Below, in pieces: positions 12,909 to 23,324 of a DNA stretch of 64,000 bases. The stretch is taken from positions 9,734,001 through 9,798,000 of the forward strand of contig OZ176054.1 in the NCBI GenBank assembly GCA_964247055.1, in the 5' to 3' direction. The position numbers were made by a program, and so were the translations under genes. Position 1 is the stretch's first letter. Each line of letters opens with the position of its first letter. The notes under the pieces are model-generated. The model worked only from the letters and a program-made list of their open reading frames with translations, searched no databases and was not told the DNA's origin. Origin of the DNA: Paragordius varius. Lineage: Eukaryota > Nematomorpha.

Positions 12909-13092
12909 CAGTATGAGTAAATATATATGGCTAGAAAGTTATTAATTATTGCCAAATAGCATATGCAGCAATACGATTATTATAGGCTAATAGTAAAAAG
13001 TCAAATAAACCAATAATAATAATACCCTTTTGTTGTATAAGCTATTTGGCAATAATTAATAACATTGTAACAATGTATACTTACTCATACTG
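12909..13092. mobile_element. Tc1/mariner-type MITE, copy 1
   Basis: Inverted repeats begin CAGTATGAGTAA and end TTACTCATACTG, and continue inwards for about 65 bp (AGTTATTAATTATTGCCAAAT against ATTTGGCAATAATTAATAAC). Each end is flanked by TA, the usual Tc1/mariner target duplication. The 184 bp have no coding capacity. A sister copy lies at 62868-63057 at a different site relative to the duplicated exons. Confidence 0.85.
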
Positions 13093-13721
13093 TAATTCAA
13101 ATGCTATAATTTGCAATTAATTGATTAAAACATAATTATATGATAATTATTTGATAATATTAAAAATAAAATTAGTCGTTTTGGCAGTTTTGCCGTTTTA
13201 AAGTATTATTCCCTATTCATTAATTTATATCGATTGTATTGTTTAAATTAATTTTAACCAAATTTTAAAACAAAAATATTTGTACTGGATCGATTTATAG
13301 ATAACCTATGTAAGATTTTAAAGAAACAAACCTATATATCTAATAAATGATATCAATTTGCTTTAAGAAATAATGGATCTAGAATTATAACTCTTTTTAA
13401 TACTTCTAATTTCTTTTTCTACACTTCCAATAGTCAAAATAATTTTATTATAATATTTAAAATACAGCAAAAATCAGTGGCTGCTATAGTATAGAATCTA
13501 TCTCATTGAGCAAAATCAGACGAAATAAAACCTTTAATAGAATAAATATTGGATATTTGTAAGGTATTATTTGTTTTAATTTTGGAATCTTTTAAAATTA
13601 TTTAAGCCCTACAAAGATACAAAATAAGAATGAAGTTTATGCTGACTAAATTTATTGGTACTAGCAACTAATAAATGAATTGCAAAATTTAGTTGTTGTT
13701 CATAAATCGTGTATTTTTGTG
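13093..13721. other. AT-rich DNA downstream of exon A
   Basis: No gene seen. Parts align with 61.9-62.26 kb of the second copy (for example the stretch ending TTGGATATTTGT). If exon A is terminal, this would include its 3' untranslated region and spacer. Confidence 0.4.
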
Positions 13722-13871
13722 TTATTGAAGATAGGATATGGGTGGGGAAACGAAAGAAAACACCAACTTTCCATAAACATTGTTGATATTGGGTTTAGGC
13801 CGATATGCCAAAAAATATTCATTATCTTTGAAAGTTGTCCCATTTATATCCACCTTGAAACAGTTTTTCTC
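13722..13871 (-). CDS. Exon A: probable terminal exon, beta-rich module
   Basis: Acceptor GTTTTAG precedes GAG in phase 0. The 49 codons start EKNCFKVDING, contain NEYFLAYRPKPNIN and VYGKLVFSFVSPP, and end at a TAA. It joins exon B, whose donor is also phase 0, so B plus A form one module of about 102 residues, possibly a fibronectin-III-like sandwich; that fold is inference. The duplicate at 62265-62411 keeps the acceptor and frame and also stops shortly after VSPP. No phase-1 donor exists near the end, so I treat it as a C-terminus. Confidence 0.65.
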   Translation of the reverse strand, partial: EKNCFKVDINGTTFKDNEYFLAYRPKPNINNVYGKLVFSFVSPPISYLQ

Positions 13872-14665
13872 CTAAAACATAAAATATTTCTTTGATTACC
13901 TACCGAAAATCAGAAATAGAATATTAAATAAAATAAAAATTATTCAAAAAAATGTACAAAATTAAATGCCTATGGACATTAATATTGTCAATTCACTTTA
14001 TTTTTGACCGATTGGCAGTACAGTAGCTAAGGAGTCTAACACAACATGATTGAAACTGAAATTTCCATATCTTTACATATTAATTTTTATTAGATTATGG
14101 AATTTTTATATCATAAGCAAATGGGCAACAATGATGTAAATTCAACATTTATGTGCTTATTGTAGTATCCTCAGATTTATTATAAGCTCTAAACGTAACT
14201 ATTCTAAGTGATCTGCTATATACTAAAGTTTATAATGTTAAATTTTGTCGGCGAAAATATTTGAAATATTAAGTTAAATTTATGATTTACCTAGTTACAC
14301 TTGAAAAGTTTTGAGACTCAATGCTATTAATAAAATTACTCGTAATTTTGGAGAAAATCGGCCTTTTAAACCTATTAAAATAATTATTTTATAGTGAATC
14401 GTATGCATTTCGTATACTATATTTAATCAATCCTTTACAAACAAATGAAATATATTAACAACAGCATTAGTCTGTATTGGGCAGAAATTTATGATTTGTT
14501 CTTTTCCACTCAATTCAAGCCTTTTTCAATTAAAAACATAAAATTTAAATTCCGCCACCAAAAAACATGAGATATTTATTACATTATATTAAAATTATTT
14601 TAAAATTTAATTAATTTATATAAACAAAAAATGATTGCCCTTAGTATCAGAATAAATTTACTTAC
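13872..14665 (-). other. Intron between exons B and A
   Basis: A 794-nt AT-rich stretch starting with donor GTAAGT and ending GTTTTAG on the minus strand. No gene, repeat or micro-exon was recognised. In the duplicate the matching intron is longer (62412-63681) and holds a MITE and a TA tract. Confidence 0.6.
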
Positions 14666-14823
14666 GCGTTTTATATCTACCACCTTGTCTAGTATAGATT
14701 CATTTCTGGACTTAAGAAATATTTTATATTGATTAGTTGGGTTCAAATCCAAAAATTTTGTGCAGATTTCCAAAGTTTCATCATTGATACAGCCATAATC
14801 ATCTTTTAATATATTCTCACTTT
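14666..14823 (-). CDS. Exon B: first half of the C-terminal module
   Basis: 158 nt, phase 1 to 0, with donor GTAAGT after AAACGC and acceptor ACCAG. Codons start SENILKDDYGC, contain LEICTKFLDLNPTNQYKIF and the sequon NES, and end KVVDIKR. The LDLNPTNQYKIF segment resembles the late strands of a fibronectin-III domain, but I cannot confirm the fold. The duplicate (63682-63839) keeps the length, both splice sites and the frame, with about 20 base and 11 residue differences. Confidence 0.75.
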
Positions 14824-15385
14824 CTGGTTTATTAGTAAGAAAAAATTGATAACATAATAATAATTATTAAAAGAAATATTTAACACTTTTTATGATTATT
14901 TATTAAACATACACCCAATTATTAAGAGAGTTATTAAATTATATTTTTGGGAGTTATAAATTTGTATATTCAGTTCCCACTATATATAAACCAATGATAA
15001 CAATGAAGACTTATATTCGTGTATAACATGTAATGGTAAAAGTGTGGATTCTACATAAAAGATTTTACCCCTAATTTTGCAAAATTTTACTGTATCATTT
15101 TAACGCTGACTTATTCGCAATATGGTTGATCAATTGGCAACACATCTGTGTATAAAAAACCAAATGTTGAATAAACATTTGCTATCTTATATTCGTTTAT
15201 TTCATTTCATTAATTGTTTTGTTCCATACATTACTGTGTGGCTGTTTGACGAACTTTAAAGGCGAATAGGTCAGTACTAAGCACACTCTAATTCAAATGG
15301 TTCCCTTTTATTTGGTATTGCGTATTAAGCTGAATTTAAAAAGGTTTTGATAACATATAAATAATAAATATGAATATATAATTAC

Positions 15386-15406
15386 CAATAATTTTTTCGC
15401 CATCGA
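15386..15406 (-). CDS. Micro-exon W, 21 nt
   Basis: Phase 1-1 exon bounded by TTTATAG and GTAATT. It encodes DGEKII in the phase set by its neighbours and lies between exons E and B. Support is splice-site quality plus matching phase; a 21-nt match could arise by chance. Confidence 0.45.
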
Positions 15407-15787
15407 CTATAAATTATAAAATATAATGTCAGGCAGGTTTTCTATTGATACTTATAATGTATTAATGCTAACTTCCCACACTATACAACACAAATCGTCA
15501 CCTATTAGAAGTTTCATATTTCGATTATGTAAGTTCACATCCTTTTTTTAATTTTGGCCTTTTTTGATGGTTTTTAAATGTTTAATGAATTATGGTTTTA
15601 TACACATACAAACTAAATATCTGTGCGGTTATTAAAATTTGCGCATCTATTGGCTAATATTAATATCAATTTACGGAAAAAAGTTAAGACTTTTATCATT
15701 ATGATTGTTATATAAATATATGTACTGATTTTATAATTTAGAGGTATAATTTTATAATCAACATAACTATATTTATAATAATCTTAC

Positions 15788-15905
15788 AGTAAAATGTTGT
15801 CAATTTTTGACGCGACATAGCCAATGCTCCCTCAAGATTTGTTTGTATCATTATCGAATAATTTCCAGGTTCCAAGTTATTAACAATAAATTTTGGCCTT
15901 TCGTT
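15788..15905 (-). CDS. Exon E: second half of a beta-rich module
   Basis: 118 nt, phase 0 to 1, with acceptor CTATTTTAG and donor GTAAGA. The codons contain ERPKFIVNNLEPGNYSIMIQ, the best fibronectin-III-like signature here (hydrophobic residue, LEPG, then alternating residues after Y), and end QKLTTFY. A sequon (NYS) is present. It is separated from exon D by a 55-nt intron in phase 0, exactly as exon A is from B, so D+E and B+A look like repeats of one two-exon module. Confidence 0.75.
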
Positions 15906-15960
15906 CTAAAATAGAGAAAAAGTAAATCATTAAAAACATATTTAATGAATACTTTTTTAC

Positions 15961-16151
15961 CATCGCATTTGTCAATTTAACACGTTTCTTTCCTGACATG
16001 GTGAATACAATATAACTATTATTGCCCATTTCTGGCACCTCATAATCGAACACAAAATTTGTTGCGTTTCCAGAATTTTCGATTACCATTTCATATTTTT
16101 CTATTTCGTGTCTTGAAGTTTTTCGATTAAAACAGTTCCCCTTCGCCAAAA
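15961..16151 (-). CDS. Exon D: first half of a beta-rich module
   Basis: 191 nt, phase 1 to 0, with acceptor TTTATCACAG and donor GTAAAA after GCGATG. Codons start LAKGNCFNRKTSRHEI, contain NATNFVFDYEVPEMG and NSYIVFTMSG, and end KLTNAM. Sequons NAT and NNS suggest an extracellular location. Phases match those of exon B, supporting module duplication. A Met-initiated frame runs on through the donor to a stop at 15880, but the D-E splice is better supported. Confidence 0.75.
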
Positions 16152-16746
16152 CTGTGATAAAAAATTTAAAAGGTTTATTAACTATATAATTTTTGATTCA
16201 GTAATTAATAATTTTAAATAAAGGATATTTTATGTTTTATATAATAAGATAAACATCCCAGATCATATATTTTTTAATTTAACAGATCGATTCTCACAAA
16301 ACAATATTTTACTAAATTTATTTATAGTTAACGCCATATATACAAAAAATAAACACCTAAACATTTGATTTTTTTTATAAAAATATGCAACATTTAATTT
16401 TCCTCTTAAACAATTCAAATTCACCCTAAAAAAAATTATGTGTTTCCTATAGCATAGTTTAATATTTTAATTTTGTATTATTTTCATTTTAAACAAAATT
16501 ACATATTTTAAAAATATAAAAAAATATAATTTTTAATCTAAAAAACACATAATTTATTTAATGAATTTGAATTGTTTGAGGGTTAGTTTGAATTGAAGGG
16601 TTAATTTGAATTGTTGGTGAATTTGAATTCCCTAAGAGTGAATGAAGTATGATATATTAACAATCAACAAATTCTTTTATTTCATGATATTTAATTCATA
16701 CTAAAATTTGGCCCGATTTTGGTGCATAATCCTATAATGATATATT
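16152..16746. other. AT-rich spacer with an imperfect short tandem repeat
   Basis: No exon recognised. Around 16560-16640 a unit resembling TTTGAATTG followed by a GG-rich segment recurs about five times imperfectly. The remainder is poly-A/T-rich and looks intronic. Confidence 0.4.
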
Positions 16747-17827
16747 ACACTATGCGGCCATAGTGGGAATTATTAGATAGCTAAAAGCTACCGAATATGT
16801 ATCAAATAATAAATGCGACATATACTAGAGAGAATAATATTTTAATATGTCTGGTATACAATCAAAATATCGCAATTTTATGGTTCATTTCAAATAAAAT
16901 ACAAAACAAAAGTAAAAACTTAAATAGAGACTACCAATGATTTAACATTTTTTTAGAATACAAAAATTAAAGAGATTCTCTTAGATATCAAATTCGATCA
17001 TAAAACTTCTTATTATAGGGTAAAAGATTTGATTTAAACATTCATACTCTATAGATAAAGTTCACCCAATATATTGCCTTAAAAAAGAGATGTCTTATAT
17101 AAAAAATGAATTTTTTGTAAATTTGCATATATTTTACATATCCAATATTTATTATAAATACTTTTCTCATACAATTTGAAGAAAAGAGATCTAATGACTT
17201 AGTTTTTGCGTATTTTTATGCCAATTTTGGTATCACAAGCCAAAATGGCTCCTAAATTATATAATCAAGATTTTTAAGCATAAAAATTTCAAATCAAAAA
17301 ACTAAATCGATAGATTTTTTGCTGCATGAATTATCTTAACAAAAGAGATAATTTATAATAATGGATGCTTTATAACAATGGTAAGCTACTTCCACCTTGG
17401 TGCAAATTTTTCAAATTTTTTTATATAAGGCTTATTTTTGAAGGCGATACATTGAGTAAAATATATATAGTGTGATTGTTTAAAAATTGATATATCGAAT
17501 ATTAACAAGTTATTATTATTCAAATTTGACCAAAATGCGAAATTTTTTTGGTTCTAGTTTTTCTAAGATTTTCTTAAATATTGCTTATATTTTTTGTTTA
17601 GGTCTTTCCTTATAATACAATTTAACAAATTTTGGTTGAGGCGTTATAGTCGATTGTATTTTATTATAATTGATTGGATAAATATGTAATTTTTTGATAT
17701 TGGTTAATAACACAAAATTAAAACTATTGTTTTTTCTGGTATACCGCATTTATCATTCGATATTTATTATTTACAGCTATCAGTTATCGAATGATATATG
17801 ATTACAATTATTTTTGTTGTGCACCGT
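16747..17827. mobile_element. FB1 foldback element, copy b
   Basis: Same family as 10418-11686 and 45710-48948. It starts ACACTATGCGGC, soon reads AGATAGCTAAAAGCTACCGAA, and ends TTTTTGTTGTGCACCGT with the arms inverted around about 17.27 kb. It is the most diverged copy, with the CGGAGGGTCC landmark lost, so probably the oldest. No coding capacity. Confidence 0.7.
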
Positions 17828-18042
17828 GTTATTTAAGGGCTTTATATAATTAAATATTATAGAATCCAATGTATAATAAATATTTATGGGGCAAGTCATT
17901 ACTATTGTTTTGCGATTCAAACATAATAATTTTTAATAGAAGCTTATAAAAAAACTTCAAATATACATCAAAATTGATCTATTTTATTTAACTAATGAAA
18001 AAAATATGCTGTGCGATTACAGCTATAAATTAAAGTATATTA

Positions 18043-18679
18043 CAGGGAGTGGAACCGGACGGAACCGTTTGCTTTTTTTCAGAATCGTTTTGGATACCAT
18101 CTATTTTTTTCAAATACGGTTCCATTTTACACAATTTACAATTTTTAGCTTTTGTCCTCATCTTTTTAATCATTCTTTTATTTTTGTTTCAACTATTTAT
18201 ACAATTATACATATGTTAATAGTAAATTGTTAATCATATATTCAAAATGAGAGTAGATTGGTTCTTAAAATTTTTAAAGAAAAGTTACATTATCAAAATA
18301 TTATAATTACTATGACGATTTTATGAAGTGTACTATTTGTGAATTAATAATTACAGGTATTGTATTTAAAATATAATTTAACGTAATGTGTAATTTTTTG
18401 TCATACAAATTTGATTCCGATTCTACTTTGCTGTAGTCAAAAATCTCAGTGAATTTTTTCTCGTTTCATTTTTTTATATACTGGTCAAATGCCAAAAGCA
18501 GTACAAAACCCACCGGAGAAGCAAAGCTGTTATCGTAAAGTAAAAAATATGCGAAAAACAGCTTATCGGAACCGGAACCAAAATATTTTAGGAGAAAAAA
18601 ACCCGCATCGGAACCAAAATTATAAGCAAAAAAACTGATCTGGAATCGGAACCAAAAACGGTTCTGGCCCTAATCCCTA
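18043..18679. mobile_element. Non-autonomous hAT element (MITE) with perfect 8-bp target duplication
   Basis: Flanked by GTATATTA at 18035-18042 and 18680-18687. The ends are CAGGGAGTGGAACCGG and, inverted, TAGGGATTAGGGCCAGAACC. The interior holds repeated GGAACCG/GGTTCCG motifs. It has no transposase and is 637 bp. Its right end is 16 bp from exon F, so it lies in the adjacent intron or in the last codons of that exon. Confidence 0.9.
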
Positions 18680-18703
18680 GTATATTATCAATAAATTGTA
18701 GAC

Positions 18704-18850
18704 CTGTATTTGGAACATCAATTTTAATTGTAATGCCATCATCAGTTTGATTCACGATGGTTGATGTAAGATTGGCATAAAAAATTTCTCTGCCATCTAA
18801 GACACTATATATTTGAAAAATTTTACCATTTGGCGCCTTTATTATCGTTT
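18704..18850 (-). CDS. Exon F: beta-rich module with N-glycosylation sequons
   Basis: 147 nt in phase 1-1 if the weak donor GTCTAC is used. Codons include TIIKAPNGKIFQIYSVLDG, REIFYANLTSTIVNQTDDG and ITIKIDVPNT, with sequons NLT and NQT. The frame stays open past that donor (GLQFIDNIL) up to the hAT MITE. Without the MITE it would stop two codons later, so F may instead be a terminal exon. The acceptor GAAATAG is preceded by a 25-nt intron. Confidence 0.65.
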
Positions 18851-18875
18851 CTATTTCAAGTTACAAAAATATTAC

Positions 18876-18923
18876 CTCCAGGTCCGGAACGCTTTGCAGG
18901 GATTTTAAAAATAAAACTTGTTC
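18876..18923 (-). CDS. Micro-exon G, 48 nt
   Basis: Phase 1-1, acceptor ATGTTAG and donor GTAATA after GGAG. It encodes TSFIFKIPAKRSGPG. It is flanked by two 25-nt introns (18851-18875 and 18924-18948). Reading straight through instead of splicing meets a stop, which supports the small introns if the region is coding. Confidence 0.55.
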
Positions 18924-18948
18924 CTAACATTTTATATAAAAACTTTAC

Positions 18949-18960
18949 CATTGTTCTTAT
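18949..18960 (-). CDS. Micro-exon of 12 nt upstream of G
   Basis: Bounded by TATATAG and GTAAAG, phase 1-1, encoding KNN with split codons at each side. It is supported by consistent phase and good splice motifs, but the length makes chance occurrence possible. Confidence 0.35.
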
Positions 18961-19787
18961 CTATATAAAATATTTCGGTGATCATATATAAATATATATA
19001 ATAAAAACGAACAAGGCTTTTATTATTTGTAGGTCATTTAACATTAGCCGTAATTTCGCGGGCCCCAAAAAATCATGTTGTTGAGGCTACCAAATACCCA
19101 ATATTAACACCCAATATACCGTGAGCCGTTATAGATATATAATTATTAAGCGTATTATATAAATTATTCTTTTTCCAATATCATCCCCTAAAACTTAAAT
19201 AATGTTGGGTAAAAGGAAGAGTAAATGTTTTAGGATTATTCAACAACAAATGTTTGATAAAAAATACTATAAGAAGATTACACATTAATATTATCCATAA
19301 TTACAACTGGATATAGTTGAAAAAATCAGGATGTGCTTTTTGTTGTTGTTTAAAACTTTTTTTAGATCTATAAAATGGATTACTAGAATATCCCCGAGTA
19401 TCCCACTTTCTGTCAAAGTATATTCAGGGAAAAAATCAACACCCCTCTTTGTGAATTTAAAACACATTAAAACTTAACAAATTAGATTAAGTTACCATGT
19501 TTTATTTGTGCAAAAGCATTTTACAAGGTAAAATTGAAAATGTTTTGGAATCTGGAATATCGAATTTAAAAAGGTGGATTCGAAGATATAAATAAATTAA
19601 TAACACAATAGGTCGATTGAAAATGTGTGAACCGCATATTGAGCTTAAATCGCAGTCTATTCCAATGGTAACCATAAATTATTTTAAAATTTAAAATTTT
19701 TTATATAATAATAAAAAAGAGTTTGAGTTTTTGTAACAATTAATTTCGATATTAAGTTTGATATAAATAGAAATGTTTCGTAAATAC

Positions 19788-19817
19788 CTTCAGTATTGGT
19801 TATCAACCCATTAGTAT
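19788..19817 (-). CDS. Micro-exon H, 30 nt
   Basis: Acceptor TTTTTTTTAG and donor GTATTT after CTGAAG. Phase 1-1, encoding TNGLITNTE. It lies between G and the glycine-rich cluster at 20.2-20.75 kb. Neighbouring stretches (18961-19787 and 19818-20180) show nothing else that I can support. Confidence 0.5.
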
Positions 19818-20180
19818 CTAAAAAAAATTTAGAAAATATAATTACCGCATAAATAATATAAAAAATAAATTTAAATAATAAAAATAACAATATTTTTCGG
19901 GAACGTTGAAAAAAGGCAATCCGTATACATGAAGTTTTTCACAGTATATAAAATCCTCATCTCAGTTGCTACTCTTAATTATATATCATAACATTTCTGG
20001 GTATTTTTTATGTATAAGTTAATTTTTTATCAAATTATTTAAATGGATATAAGATAAATATTAAAGTCGGCACTATGCGGCTGTTATAACTTTTTTCTAA
20101 TATCATATTAACCCCTTATAAATAAAAAAATATAAACCAATTATTATTAATTATAATTTTACAAGGTTTGTTGTATTTAC

Positions 20181-20225
20181 CAGAAAAAGAATATCCTCTC
20201 GAAGCTACAGTACTTCTAATTATCC
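20181..20225 (-). CDS. Micro-exon of the glycine-rich cluster, 45 nt
   Basis: Acceptor ATTTTTAG, donor GTAAATAC after TTTTCTG. Phase 1-1, encoding IIRSTVASRGYSFS. It follows a 22-nt intron (20226-20247), the shortest in the window. A longer form ending at 20163 is also phase-compatible. Confidence 0.5.
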
Positions 20226-20247
20226 CTAAAAATATATTTTTTTATAC

Positions 20248-20286
20248 CTCCAATGGTTGACCCCAACATCCCTCCAAAAACAATTC
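20248..20286 (-). CDS. Micro-exon of the glycine-rich cluster, 39 nt
   Basis: Acceptor TTTCCAAAG and donor GTATAA after GGAG, phase 1-1, encoding IVFGGMLGSTIG. Joined to the next exon it gives a hydrophobic glycine-rich run (GGMLGSTIGGIIRS), which could be a membrane-active or transmembrane stretch; that role is inference. Confidence 0.5.
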
Positions 20287-20327
20287 CTTTGGAAAAAATG
20301 ATTAATATGGATTGTATAATGCAATAC

Positions 20328-20336
20328 CTTTCCCAA
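20328..20336 (-). CDS. Candidate 9-nt micro-exon
   Basis: Bounded by TTATAACAG and GTATTG, phase 1-1, encoding GK plus split glycine codons. The intron to the next exon is 41 nt. Very small, so tentative. Confidence 0.3.
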
Positions 20337-20614
20337 CTGTTATAAAAAATTAGAACATAATATTATATAGTAACTATTATAATTATAGAGACATTATAAT
20401 TTAAAGACAAATATTTTTTGAAATAACATATTAAATATTAATATTTTGGCTATAGTGTTAAAGAAATTTTGAATAGAGATTCAAAGTAAGGAACTCTCAA
20501 TTCAATATTTACGCTTAGTATCATATTTTATTTAGTAAAAATCATATAATATTTAGCTGTTAATTTTACGTTTTTATTATAATTATATGCATATTTAATA
20601 TTTTTACACCATAC

Positions 20615-20629
20615 CGATTGCCGTTTTGA
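20615..20629 (-). CDS. Micro-exon U, 15 nt
   Basis: Acceptor ATTTTAG, donor GTATGG, phase 1-1, encoding KTAI. It lies between V and the glycine-rich exons and follows the same phase rule. Confidence 0.35.
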
Positions 20630-20689
20630 CTAAAATAATAAATAAAAAAATAATTATTGATGAAAGAAGACAATATTTAAATAGAATAC

Positions 20690-20749
20690 CGCCAATAGCT
20701 CTTTGTATAGCGCTTTTTAATGTGTTTGGGTTATGGGGCGATTTGTATC
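20690..20749 (-). CDS. Micro-exon V, 60 nt
   Basis: Acceptor AACTATACAG and donor GTATTC after TTGGCG. Phase 1-1, 19 codons, with YKSPHNPNTLKSAIQRAIG. It is followed on the minus strand by U and three glycine-rich exons, giving a continuous frame through five exons in under 600 bp. Confidence 0.55.
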
Positions 20750-21029
20750 CTGTATAGTTTATTGAAATGCATATTTAATATCATTTACATATAGATATTC
20801 ATAATTTTTGCGGTTATCTTTTAATATATATGTTTATATATACAGCACCCTTATTGTTGGCCACTAGGCATTATTTTAGGCCATGTTAGATACTGTAGTG
20901 CATGGATAAAAAACAACAAATGTGTGAAATATTTTTTTTCTATATCTTTCAACATTAAATTTGTTTATTTAATTATGAAAATTTATTTTTCATAAGTTAC
21001 TGGATTGCTAATTATTGTTTAAATTGCTC

Positions 21030-22060
21030 ATAAATAACACTGTGTATAAAATATAAAAAAAAGTTTTTTTTTCATGGTTTGCTTTTTACAAGCCAATTTA
21101 TTTGCCGCAAAAATTTTGTTTATGACCTGTTTTTGAAATATTGAGATAAAATCGAAATTGGGCAAAAAATGAAAAAGGATAGATAAAATAATAATGATAA
21201 TTAGATATTTAGATTTATTATAAATTTAACAGATAATTAAAATTTATAAATAGCATAAATCGTATATTTGGGGTTTTTATAGAAACTCATATCAAAAAAT
21301 CGTGTTTTTCCTTTAACATACCTATTACACAACTCTTTTATAAAATCTTTTTATGGTTTATAAAGTAAAATCAAATTATATATCAAAATAAAAATAAATG
21401 TTTTTTTAAATTTTGTCAGGTTTATGAGTGTATATTAATTTACTGTTTTTACACGAGTGATAATTACAAAGTATATAAATTAATATAAAATTGGATTTAC
21501 AAGTATTGGGATTACGGATTGGTTGATATTCCACTCTATATAATCCTATTTGGTAATAATTTATATACTTTGTAAAACCCGCTGCTCTAAGATTGAAAAA
21601 TAAAACATTAAATTTATTATGGACTCACATACCAGACAAAAAGATGAAACAGTAAAAAACAATATTTATTTAATTTTTTTATATTAAGTTATTTTATTGT
21701 ATAAAATAAAAATGAGATTCTATTTATGAAAGATGTAAAAATAATTAAAAAAAAATTTAATATTGTGTTAAAGGAAAACGCCGAATTTTTCATATAACCC
21801 AAATATTTGATTTTATGATATTTATAAATAAAAATCTCATAAAATGATAATAATATCTCAACATTTTCATCATTTTTTTACCATTCTCAAATATCCTTAA
21901 TTTTCACTTTTTGCCCAATTTCAATTTTCTATCAATATATCAAAAGCTAGGGCCTCAACAAATAAAAATTTTCGAGGGAAATAAATTCGATGGTCATGAG
22001 CTAGCTCATGAAAAAATATTTGTTAAAAAAATGGCCCTCTTTTTTGCACACAGTGTACAT
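21030..22060. repeat. Diverged foldback element
   Basis: The arms pair around ACACTGTG, the AAAATTTT/TTTATG stretch, and AATTGGGCAAAAAATGAAAA (about 21160) against TTTTCACTTTTTGCCCAATT (about 21905). The loop around 21.4-21.8 kb is AT-rich. Plus-strand frames at 21911-22199 fall inside the right arm and are not convincing genes. The family is unknown. Confidence 0.55.
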
Positions 22061-22407
22061 AATATATTGCTTTTTTGTAGATTGGATGTTAAATCAAATT
22101 CGTGTTTCCATTATTGACTATATAGTTTTTACTCTCGCAAAAAAATATTTACGCCTCGTGGAAACATACTTGCCTCATGCCAACCAGAAAAATTTTTAGT
22201 ATCAAAAGACTTAATAATAACATGAAATATTCCTAAAAGAGCATGTGTATTTCAAAAAGTAAAACCATTTAGTTAACTTTTTTCTTATTTAATATTTTGA
22301 CGCCTTTTCTGGTTTATATTTGTCTTTTATAGCATTTGTCTCTCATTTTAAAATTATGAGCCCTTCCACTTATTTAACACTTACAAAACATTTATTTCGG
22401 TCCTCCA

Positions 22408-22445
22408 ATTCGAATTGGAGTTTATGGGGACCCCGGGCCCCTGTT
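22408..22445. repeat. Palindrome next to a possible hAT terminus
   Basis: CTCCAATTCGAATTGGAG is a perfect palindrome, followed by GGGGACCCCGGGCCCCTG, which reads as a hAT-like end (CAGGGGCCCGGGGTC) on the minus strand. No partner end was found. The flanking 22.45-23.32 kb holds nothing I can identify. Confidence 0.3.
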
Positions 22446-23324
22446 CAATATCATATATTTCTAAAATTATGGAACAAGAAACCATTGCAAAAGTTTGCAC
22501 TTATAAAATATTGAAACCCGAAATATAAATAAAGATTCATTATGGTAAACCTCACAGTAAAAATTTAATTAACAGGACATGTGTGAATTAGCTAATTATA
22601 AAAGTAATGCAAAATAAACCCTTTTTTCTATTTATATCAATGTTTGTGATTTAAATAAAAAATCAACTTTAGTTTTAGCGATAAAATCAAATAAACACGA
22701 TAGTTTGCAAAATTATTGCAAAATAATGTCGTCGATTAGTATATGGTTGTTTTCATAACTAAATTAATTTGGTTATTTTGATTTATCTCTATATTTTTTA
22801 TTAGGAGAGAAGCATAAATTTAAATTGGAACCGTTTCTTACAGTAGTTCCTAAAAATATCAACTTTAAAGGGTCCCTAGATATCCAAATTTGAATCAGAG
22901 TGTTAATCAACTAGCTTTCAACTTATGAATGGACCCCGAATCGCACACTCTTAATAATTATTAGGTGCTGAATTCGAAGTCAAATATGCAGTATAAATTT
23001 TAGTACCTTTGAGTAAAAAATACCACTAGTCATCAAGCCCGCACATTGATTTATGCAATGTGTTATCAAATTTTTCAAAATAACATTTTTATGAATCAAT
23101 TTAATAGAATAATGGTTGTCAAATAGTGATCAAAATAAATATTATAATATGAGATGTATCCAGAATGCGAAAATGGGGGTTTTCGAACAAAAAATATAAA
23201 TATTTATAAAATTATTAATTTTTATCAACAATAATATTTTAATAAATTTATTTTACATTAAAAATTCTAATATTTTGAAATGAATCAACATCTTCGGTAT
23301 AGATGAGATGAAAAAAAATCAGGG

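Larger units (their letters stand above)
6250..15000. repeat. Segmental duplication, copy 1
   Basis: Collinear with 54215-64000. Anchors are GGTCGATAAAACG (about 6.33 vs 54.3 kb), exon C (6952 vs 54691), AAAGCTAGCCCATTTTAA (7.6 vs 55.5 kb), AGATTAAACCAAA (9.1 vs 56.9 kb), CTTGGATTGCTGA-like sequence (11.7 vs 58.5 kb), exon A (13722 vs 62265) and exon B (14666 vs 63682). Exons are better conserved than introns. This copy alone has an FB1 element, an ATGT array and a MITE between exons C and A. Confidence 0.85.

Noticed and set aside
12379-12955. Long open frames on both strands (Met-Tyr-Val-Cys and Ile-His-Thr-Tyr repeats)
   Set aside because: They are translations of the ATGT microsatellite.
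20770-20840. Possible 29-nt exon upstream of V
   Set aside because: Length is not a multiple of three and phases disagree with the chain.
21911-22514. Three plus-strand frames of 63-68 codons
   Set aside because: Two lie in the arm of a foldback element; the third overlaps a palindrome and a possible hAT end. None resembles a protein family.
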